From assembly GCA_964444685.1 (NCBI GenBank), contig CAYUIG010000036.1:1-35693 (forward strand): a stretch of DNA of 35,693 nt, given 5' to 3'. Source of the DNA: CAYUIG01 sp964444685 (GTDB lineage: Bacteria > Gemmatimonadota > Gemmatimonadetes > Longimicrobiales > RSA9). Shown here piece by piece: positions 31,623 to 35,693 of the stretch. Each line of letters opens with the position of its first letter. Position 1 is the stretch's first letter. The translations under genes were made by a program, and so were the position numbers. Under the pieces are notes generated by a model that was not told the DNA's origin, did not search any database, and saw nothing but the letters and a program-made list of their open reading frames with translations.

Positions 31623-33323
31623 ATGCGACCCGTCCAGCGCCGTCTGCTGCTGCTGGTACCGTTGGCCCTCGCGGCCTACGCGATCCCCATCGCGTGGTCC
31701 CAGATCGTCAACGGCGACCCTGCGTATTACATCGGCCTGGCGCGCTCCCTCAGCTCCGGACAGGGCTACCTCTTCAACGGCCAGCCGCACGTCCACTATC
31801 CGCCCGGCTTCCCGCTGCTGCTGGCGCCCGTCGTCGCGCTGTTCGGACCCAGCGTCGCGGCCGCGCAGGTGGTGGTGGCCGCCCTCGCCATCGTGGCCGT
31901 CCTCATGGTCTGGTTCTGGGCGCGCGCCCGCGGGGACGTCTCGCCCGCGCTCGCCGCCACGCTGTTCGGCTTCTCCGGCGCATGGTTCGCCCTGGCCACT
32001 GCGGATGTCCGCTCCGAGCCCGCGTACGTCGTCGTGACGCTGGGGGCGCTGCTGCTGATCGAGACGTGGCCGGAGCGGCCCTCTCTCTGGCGACTGCTCC
32101 GCGCACCCCTCGCCGCGTACCTGATCCTCGCCGCCGTCCTCATGCGCTCCGTGGGGATCGCTCTGCCCGCTGCGGTGTTCGCCACGGCGGTGGTGCGTGC
32201 CTGGCGGCGTGAGTCTGCGACCGGCCCGCGTCCGGTTACGCTCGCGGTCGTGGCGCTGCCGGCGGCCGTTTTCTTCGTGGCCTGGAGCCTGTGGGTACTC
32301 CAGCAGCAGAGTGGCGGACCGTCCTATTTCGATCTGATCACACTCGGCGACGCGCGCGAGATCGACGTGCCGCGCGCCGGCCTCGGCGGAATCGCACTGC
32401 GCGTCCTCGTGAACCTGCGCGCGCAGCTGTCCCACACGGCTGAGCTGCTCGGTAACATCGGCTGGGCGCAGCCGCGCTGGTTCTCACCTCTGGCGTGGGC
32501 TGCGGCACTCGCGGTCGGCGCGGGCTGGGTGCGCGAGTTCCGCCGCGAGAATCCGCTGGCCGCGTGGTATGCGCTGGCCTACGCCGGCGTCGTGCTGCTC
32601 TGGCCCTTCAGTGAGGAGCGACGCTTCATCCTCCCGCTCCTGCCGTTGCTCCTCGTCTTCGCCATCCGCGGGGCGCCCGCTCTGGTGCGCTTCGTGGGTT
32701 CGCTGCGGCCGCGCACGCTCGCTCTCGCGGCGGCCGGCGTGGGTGTGGTTTCGGTCGCGGGATTGTACCTCGAGCTGCGGTCCGGTACGTACGGGCGGCA
32801 GGACGGCGCGTTCGGTCTGTTCTGGGCCGCGCTCGCGGTCGGAGGCCTCGTGGCGGCGTTCCGGCCCGCGTTCGTTGCACCGCTGTCGAGCCATCGATCG
32901 GCGACGATTCTCTTCACGCTCTGGACCGTCGGATACGTCGCCGCCGGCGCGGTGTCCATCGTGCGTACCGCCGGCGCGAACGTGGCCGGCACGCGCGTCA
33001 CCAGCGGGAGCTCCATCCGCGAGGTGCTTCCCGTCGTCGAATCTCTGCCCGACGACGCCGTGATCATGACCGACTTCGCGTCCGGCGTGCACTTCTATAC
33101 GGGCAGACCGACCATCGAGCTGCCCAAAACCGCGTCACCGGATGAGCTGCGCGCATGGGTCGAGGCGCGCACGCCCAACTACGTCCTCGGTATCGAGCAC
33201 GGCTTCTATCTGCCCCGCACATCCGAACGCATCGATTCGTTGCGATCCGCCCTCCACGGCGGGCTGGTGCTCGTCGTTACCCTGCCGTCCGGCCCGATCT
33301 ACGAGGTGGCCGAGACGCACTGA
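31623..33323 (+). CDS. ArnT/GT39-like integral-membrane glycosyltransferase
   Basis: A 566-residue protein with about ten or more transmembrane helices and a C-terminal soluble domain (about 440-566). The first periplasmic loop after helix 1 has the family's catalytic-type signature, an acidic residue in NGDPAYYIGLARSL, and the next loop has HVHYPPGFPLLLAPVVALFG. Both are typical of ArnT/PMT-related enzymes that move a sugar from a polyprenyl-phosphate donor to lipid A, protein or another acceptor. The acceptor cannot be told from sequence. The ATG at 31623 is chosen because the hydrophobic N-terminus begins there; the frame upstream is antisense to the proline dehydrogenase gene, which is divergent. 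Confidence 0.82.
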   Translation: MRPVQRRLLLLVPLALAAYAIPIAWSQIVNGDPAYYIGLARSLSSGQGYLFNGQPHVHYPPGFPLLLAPVVALFGPSVAAAQVVVAALAIVAVLMVWFWARARGDVSPALAATLFGFSGAWFALATADVRSEPAYVVVTLGALLLIETWPERPSLWRLLRAPLAAYLILAAVLMRSVGIALPAAVFATAVVRAWRRESATGPRPVTLAVVALPAAVFFVAWSLWVLQQQSGGPSYFDLITLGDAREIDVPRAGLGGIALRVLVNLRAQLSHTAELLGNIGWAQPRWFSPLAWAAALAVGAGWVREFRRENPLAAWYALAYAGVVLLWPFSEERRFILPLLPLLLVFAIRGAPALVRFVGSLRPRTLALAAAGVGVVSVAGLYLELRSGTYGRQDGAFGLFWAALAVGGLVAAFRPAFVAPLSSHRSATILFTLWTVGYVAAGAVSIVRTAGANVAGTRVTSGSSIREVLPVVESLPDDAVIMTDFASGVHFYTGRPTIELPKTASPDELRAWVEARTPNYVLGIEHGFYLPRTSERIDSLRSALHGGLVLVVTLPSGPIYEVAETH

Positions 33324-33402
33324 ACAGCGGGCGAGGGCGGGCGCGAGCGCGGAACGAGATGGGAAATTCGGGGGCGCAGGCGGGCGCGGCGGGCGCGGGC
33401 GG

Positions 33403-33929
33403 GTTGACGCGTTTGCGGCGGGAGCTCACTTCCGGCGCCTCCGCCGCAATTCGGTCAATCGCGTAGCTCGAGATCCCGCCGTTGACGCGTTTGCGGCGCG
33501 AGGGCTCACTTCCGGCGCCTCCGCCGCAATTCCGTCAATCGCGCAGCCCGAGATCCCGCCGTTGACGCGTTTGCGGCGATATGCGCCGCAAACCCGCCGC
33601 TCGACGCATTCGCGGCGCGGCGTTTGACGCGTTTGCGGCGCGAGGGCTCACTTCCGGCGCCTCCGCCGCAATTCGGTCAATCGCGCAGCCCGAGATCCCG
33701 CCGTTGACGCCTTTGTGTTGATATGCGCCGCAAACCCGCCGCTCGACGCATTTGCGGCGCGGCGTTTGACGCGTTTGCGGCGCGAGGGCTCACTTCCGGC
33801 GCCTCCGCCGCAATTCGGTCAATCGCGCAGCCCGAGATCCCGCCGTTGACGCGTTTGCGTCGATATGCGCCGCAAACCCGCCGCTCGACGCATTGACGGC
33901 GCGGCGTTTGACGCATTTGCGGCGCGAAA
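33403..33929. repeat. Composite repeat array 2 (A/B blocks, 142-bp period)
   Basis: Two block types alternate, both opening with GTTGACGCGTTTGCGGCG or GTTTGACGCGTTTGCGGCG. A blocks (78-81 bases) start at 33403, 33481, 33622, 33764 and, truncated, 33906. B blocks (61 bases) start at 33561, 33703 and 33845. From 33622 on the A+B period is exactly 142. B blocks contain a possible hairpin GTTTGCGGCG-ATATG-CGCCGCAAAC (ten pairs), perfect only in the first copy. The left arm has decayed in the second copy without compensating changes. The first 19 bases match array 1 on the other strand. No coding frame is conserved. The rest of the 723-base gap (33324-33402, 33930-34003) shows nothing recognisable. 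Confidence 0.9.
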
Positions 33930-34003
33930 GGGCCGCGTTCCGCGGTGCGAGATGGGTCCCGGCGGCGTGCTTCGGGCGGTGCAACCGCGTGCGTCGCAGG
34001 CGG

Positions 34004-34035
34004 TTGACCATTGGGCGCGGCGCCGGTTAGTTTTG
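34004..34035 (+). promoter_or_regulatory. tRNA promoter: TTGACC-N18-TAGTTTTG
   Basis: TAGTTTTG (34028-34035) is an exact match to TAnnTTTG and ends 11 bases before the tRNA 5' end. TTGACC (34004-34009) sits 18 bases upstream, so the pair also reads as a sigma-70 promoter with a poor -10. This is the clearest promoter in the window. Confidence 0.65.
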
Positions 34036-34046
34036 TTGTCTGCCAT

Positions 34047-34119
34047 TCCCGCGTAGCTCAGCTGGTAGAGCAGACGGCTGTTAACCGTCGGGTCGCAGGT
34101 TCGAGTCCTGCCGCGGGAG
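34047..34119 (+). tRNA. tRNA-Asn (anticodon GUU)
   Basis: A complete cloverleaf: acceptor TCCCGCG/CGCGGGA with discriminator G, D-arm around GCTCAGCTGGTAGAGC, anticodon stem GACGG/CCGTC with loop CTGTTAA (anticodon GTT), and T-arm CAGGTTCGAGTCCTG. CCA is not encoded, so it must be added by the CCA enzyme. An exact-consensus promoter box lies upstream and a terminator follows five bases after the end. Confidence 0.97.
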
Positions 34120-34124
34120 TTTCG

Positions 34125-34156
34125 AGCGCTCCGGGTCGCATTCCGGAGCGCTTTTT
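34125..34156 (+). terminator. Intrinsic terminator after tRNA-Asn
   Basis: AGCGCTCCGG (34125-34134) pairs perfectly with CCGGAGCGCT (34143-34152) around an eight-base loop, followed by TTTTTC. Confidence 0.92.
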
Positions 34157-34167
34157 CATCCGCGCGC

Positions 34168-34267
34168 NNNNNNNNNNNNNNNNNNNNNNNNNNNNNNNNN
34201 NNNNNNNNNNNNNNNNNNNNNNNNNNNNNNNNNNNNNNNNNNNNNNNNNNNNNNNNNNNNNNNNNNN
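34168..34267. other. Assembly gap (100 N) within a duplicated tRNA unit
   Basis: Exactly 100 N. The sequence right of the gap repeats the tRNA 3' end and the terminator seen left of it, so the gap lies in a tandem duplication. Confidence 0.98.
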
Positions 34268-34274
34268 GCGGGAG
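34268..34274 (+). tRNA. 3' end of a second tRNA copy (rest in the gap)
   Basis: GCGGGAG is the 3' acceptor strand plus discriminator of the tRNA-Asn to the left, and is followed by the same spacer and terminator. A second tRNA, probably also Asn, is expected inside the gap. Only seven bases are visible, so identity is inferred. Confidence 0.5.
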
Positions 34275-34279
34275 TTTCG

Positions 34280-34311
34280 AGCGCTCCGGGTCGCATTCCG
34301 GAGCGCTTTTT
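34280..34311 (+). terminator. Second copy of the tRNA terminator
   Basis: Identical to the hairpin at 34125-34156: arms 34280-34289 and 34298-34307, then TTTTT. Confidence 0.9.
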
Positions 34312-34318
34312 CATCCGC

Positions 34319-34338
34319 GCGCTTTCGAAGCGCTTTTT
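34319..34338 (+). terminator. Third, back-up terminator hairpin
   Basis: GCGCTT (34319-34324), loop TCG, AAGCGC (34328-34333), then TTTTT. It lies only after the last copy of the duplicated unit. Confidence 0.7.
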
Positions 34339-34545
34339 CCCCCACTTCCTGGCGTTCCATCGTTCCCGAAACGCCGTGAGTGTTGCCCCACGGCCCGACT
34401 TGGGGCCGGTTTCACGGCGCGAGGCGCGGCCAACGCAGCCCCGGCCGCAGCACCCCGGCTGCCGGAGACGCTCCGACCGCGCCATGGGCGGTCGAGTCTC
34501 CCCCGCTCTTACCGCCTGCCCTCCCGGGGTAAGGTTGACCGCACC

Positions 34546-34630
34546 CCCCCGCAGTTCCCACCTCGCACCGCGCCCGCGCCCGCCCAAGCCCCCGCAGTTC
34601 CCACCTCGCACCGCGCCCGCCCAAGCCCCC
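34546..34630. repeat. Tandem duplication, 43-bp period, C-rich
   Basis: CCGCAGTTCCCACCTCGCAC recurs at a 43-base offset (GCAGTT at 34551 and 34594), each copy followed by CGCGCCCGC and CCCAAGCC. The second copy lacks one GCCCGC hexamer. Probably replication slippage. Confidence 0.8.
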
Positions 34631-34663
34631 GCCCCCGCAGTACCAAGCGGTTGACGGGGGCCC

Positions 34664-34669
34664 TAGAAT
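34664..34669 (+). promoter_or_regulatory. Candidate -10 box (TAGAAT) for gcvP
   Basis: TAGAAT differs from the sigma-70 -10 consensus at one position and would give a leader of about 30 bases. A TTGACG lies only seven bases upstream, too close to be its -35. Confidence 0.35.
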
Positions 34670-34705
34670 TACCCAGCCGTTTCCCCCACACACACCTTGC
34701 TGTGA

Positions 34706-35693
34706 TGACAGAGCCGAACCACACCGCGCCGGCGGAGGCGCATCCGTTTCAGCGCCGGCACATCGGCCCCGGTGACTCCGAAATCGCGACGATGCTGGAA
34801 ACGCTCGGCTACGGGTCGCTGGACGACCTCGTGGACGTGGCGATTCCCGAGCGCATCCGTCTGCGCAAGCCGCTGAACCTGCCGCCCGCCGTGTCGGAGC
34901 TGGAAGCGCTCCGCGAGCTGTCGGACATGGCGGGTCGCAACCGCGTGCTCCGTTCCTACATCGGGATGGGGTACCACGGCACGTTCACGCCGCCGGTGAT
35001 CCAGCGGAAGATCCTGGAGAATCCGGGCTGGTACACGGCGTACACGCCGTACCAGGCGGAGATTGCGCAGGGGCGGCTCGAGGCGCTGCTCGTCTTCCAG
35101 ACGATGTGCATCGACCTCTCCGGTCTGCCGATCGCGAACGCGTCGCTGCTCGACGAAGCCACCGCGGCCGCGGAAGCGATGGCGCTCTGCCTCGCGGTGA
35201 AGGGCGGGACGCCGACGCGTCGCTTCTTCGTTTCCGAGCAGTGCCACCCGCAGACGATCGACGTGGTGCGCACGCGTGCGGACGCACGCGGCATCGAGAT
35301 CGTCGTGGGCGACCACGAGTCGTTCGAGTTCGATGGCGAGTTCGGCGTGCTGCTGCAGTATCCCGCAACGGACGGTTCCGTGCCCGACTACGGCGCGTTC
35401 GTCGAGCGCGCACATGCGGCGGGTGCCATGGTGGTGGTCGCGGCCGATCTGCTCTCGCTCACGCTGCTGCCCGCACCGGGCGAGTGGGGCGCGGACGTCG
35501 TCGTCGGCAACACGCAGCGCTTCGGCGTACCGATGGGGTACGGCGGCCCGCACGCCGCCTTTCTTGCCACCCGCGACGACTACCGCCGCCAGATCCCGGG
35601 CCGGATCATCGGGCTCTCGCACGACTCTGCGGGCAATCCCGCGCTGCGCATGGCGCTGCAGACGCGCGAGCAGCACATCCGCCGCGAGAAGGC
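34706..35693 (+). CDS. gcvP: Glycine dehydrogenase (decarboxylating), P-protein, N-terminal part
   Basis: The frame is open through the right edge (329 residues visible). The start FQRRHIGPGDSEIATMLETL and then IGMGYHGTFTPPVIQRKILE, NPGWYTAYTPYQAEIAQGRL and EALLVFQTMCIDLSGLPIAN are hallmarks of the glycine cleavage system P-protein. This PLP enzyme decarboxylates glycine and passes the aminomethyl group to lipoylated H-protein. QRFGVPMGYGGPHAAFLATR is also conserved. The PLP-binding lysine lies in the C-terminal half, outside the window, so whether the gene is the single-chain form (about 950 residues) or the split gcvPA form cannot be settled here. An in-frame GTG immediately before the ATG is an alternative start. 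Confidence 0.95.

Larger units (their letters stand above)
34339..34705. other. Gene-free GC-rich region upstream of gcvP
   Basis: It holds short GC inverted repeats (for example GGCGTT...AACGCC near 34351-34375) and a C-rich tandem duplication at 34546-34630. I looked for a glycine riboswitch, common before gcv genes, and saw none of its conserved segments on either strand. No believable gene is present. Confidence 0.6.

Noticed and set aside
33403..33929. CRISPR array or coding repeats
   Set aside because: A/B blocks repeat entirely, no unique spacers; no reading frame is kept across copies.
34651..34669. TTGACG/TAGAAT as a sigma-70 promoter pair for gcvP
   Set aside because: The spacing is only seven bases; only the -10-like box was kept, at low confidence.
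34339..34705. Glycine riboswitch before gcvP
   Set aside because: None of the conserved aptamer segments could be found on either strand.
1..35693. Insertion sequences, integrases or prophage genes
   Set aside because: No transposase, integrase or phage structural motif was recognised in any frame, and the repeats lack transposon ends with target duplications.

Overview
The window is GC-rich DNA from a diderm (Gram-negative) bacterium. A TonB-dependent receptor and several predicted lipoproteins imply an outer membrane. The gene mix (many ECF sigma/anti-sigma pairs, Asp-box propellers, AAA/TPR proteins, S1/P1-like nuclease) and candidate -7 boxes of the form TAnnTTTG, a type best known from Bacteroidota, suggest Gemmatimonadota or a close relative. 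That assignment is inference; no rRNA is present. Two runs of exactly 100 N mark scaffold gaps, so this is a draft assembly.

Layout. 1-5509: two ECF sigma-factor modules. The first is on the minus strand, with its partner gene cut by the window edge. The second is on the plus strand, with an RsrA-like zinc anti-sigma factor. Between and after them lie an exported Asp-box propeller, a GNAT/unknown-protein pair with an ATGA overlap, and an S1/P1-type nuclease. 5651-7129: a large lipoprotein of unknown function followed by a long hairpin. 7188-12827: a tightly coupled four-gene cassette of AAA/TPR ATPase, family-5 solute-binding lipoprotein, a second degenerate ATPase and a MOSC-domain protein. 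12828-14875 (minus): a small membrane protein and gamma-glutamyltransferase. 14876-15742: a tandem-repeat array of 122-nt units interrupted by a gap. 15743-18007: malic enzyme fused to a phosphotransacetylase-like domain. 18074-23570: an adenine-methyltransferase plus SNF2-like helicase pair with the look of an anti-phage or restriction-like module. 23629-25944: a TonB-dependent receptor with a His/acidic metal-binding loop. 25951-27144 (minus): a DUF819-like membrane protein. 27242-29638: a hybrid-less PAS histidine kinase with a membrane sensor. 29833-30537: a small HTH-like protein with a strong terminator. 30593-31522 (minus): proline dehydrogenase. 31623-33323: an ArnT/GT39-like membrane glycosyltransferase. 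33403-33929: a second repeat array sharing a 19-nt core with the first. 34047-34119: tRNA-Asn(GUU) with terminators around a gap that probably hides at least one more tRNA copy. 34706 to the end: gcvP, cut by the window edge.

The metabolic genes (maeB, prodh, ggt, gcvP) are ordinary amino-acid and C4 housekeeping. The most unusual parts are the ATPase/solute-binding-protein/ATPase/MOSC cassette, the two-gene methylase-helicase module, and the paired intergenic repeat arrays. All functions are read from motifs by eye; no database search was run.
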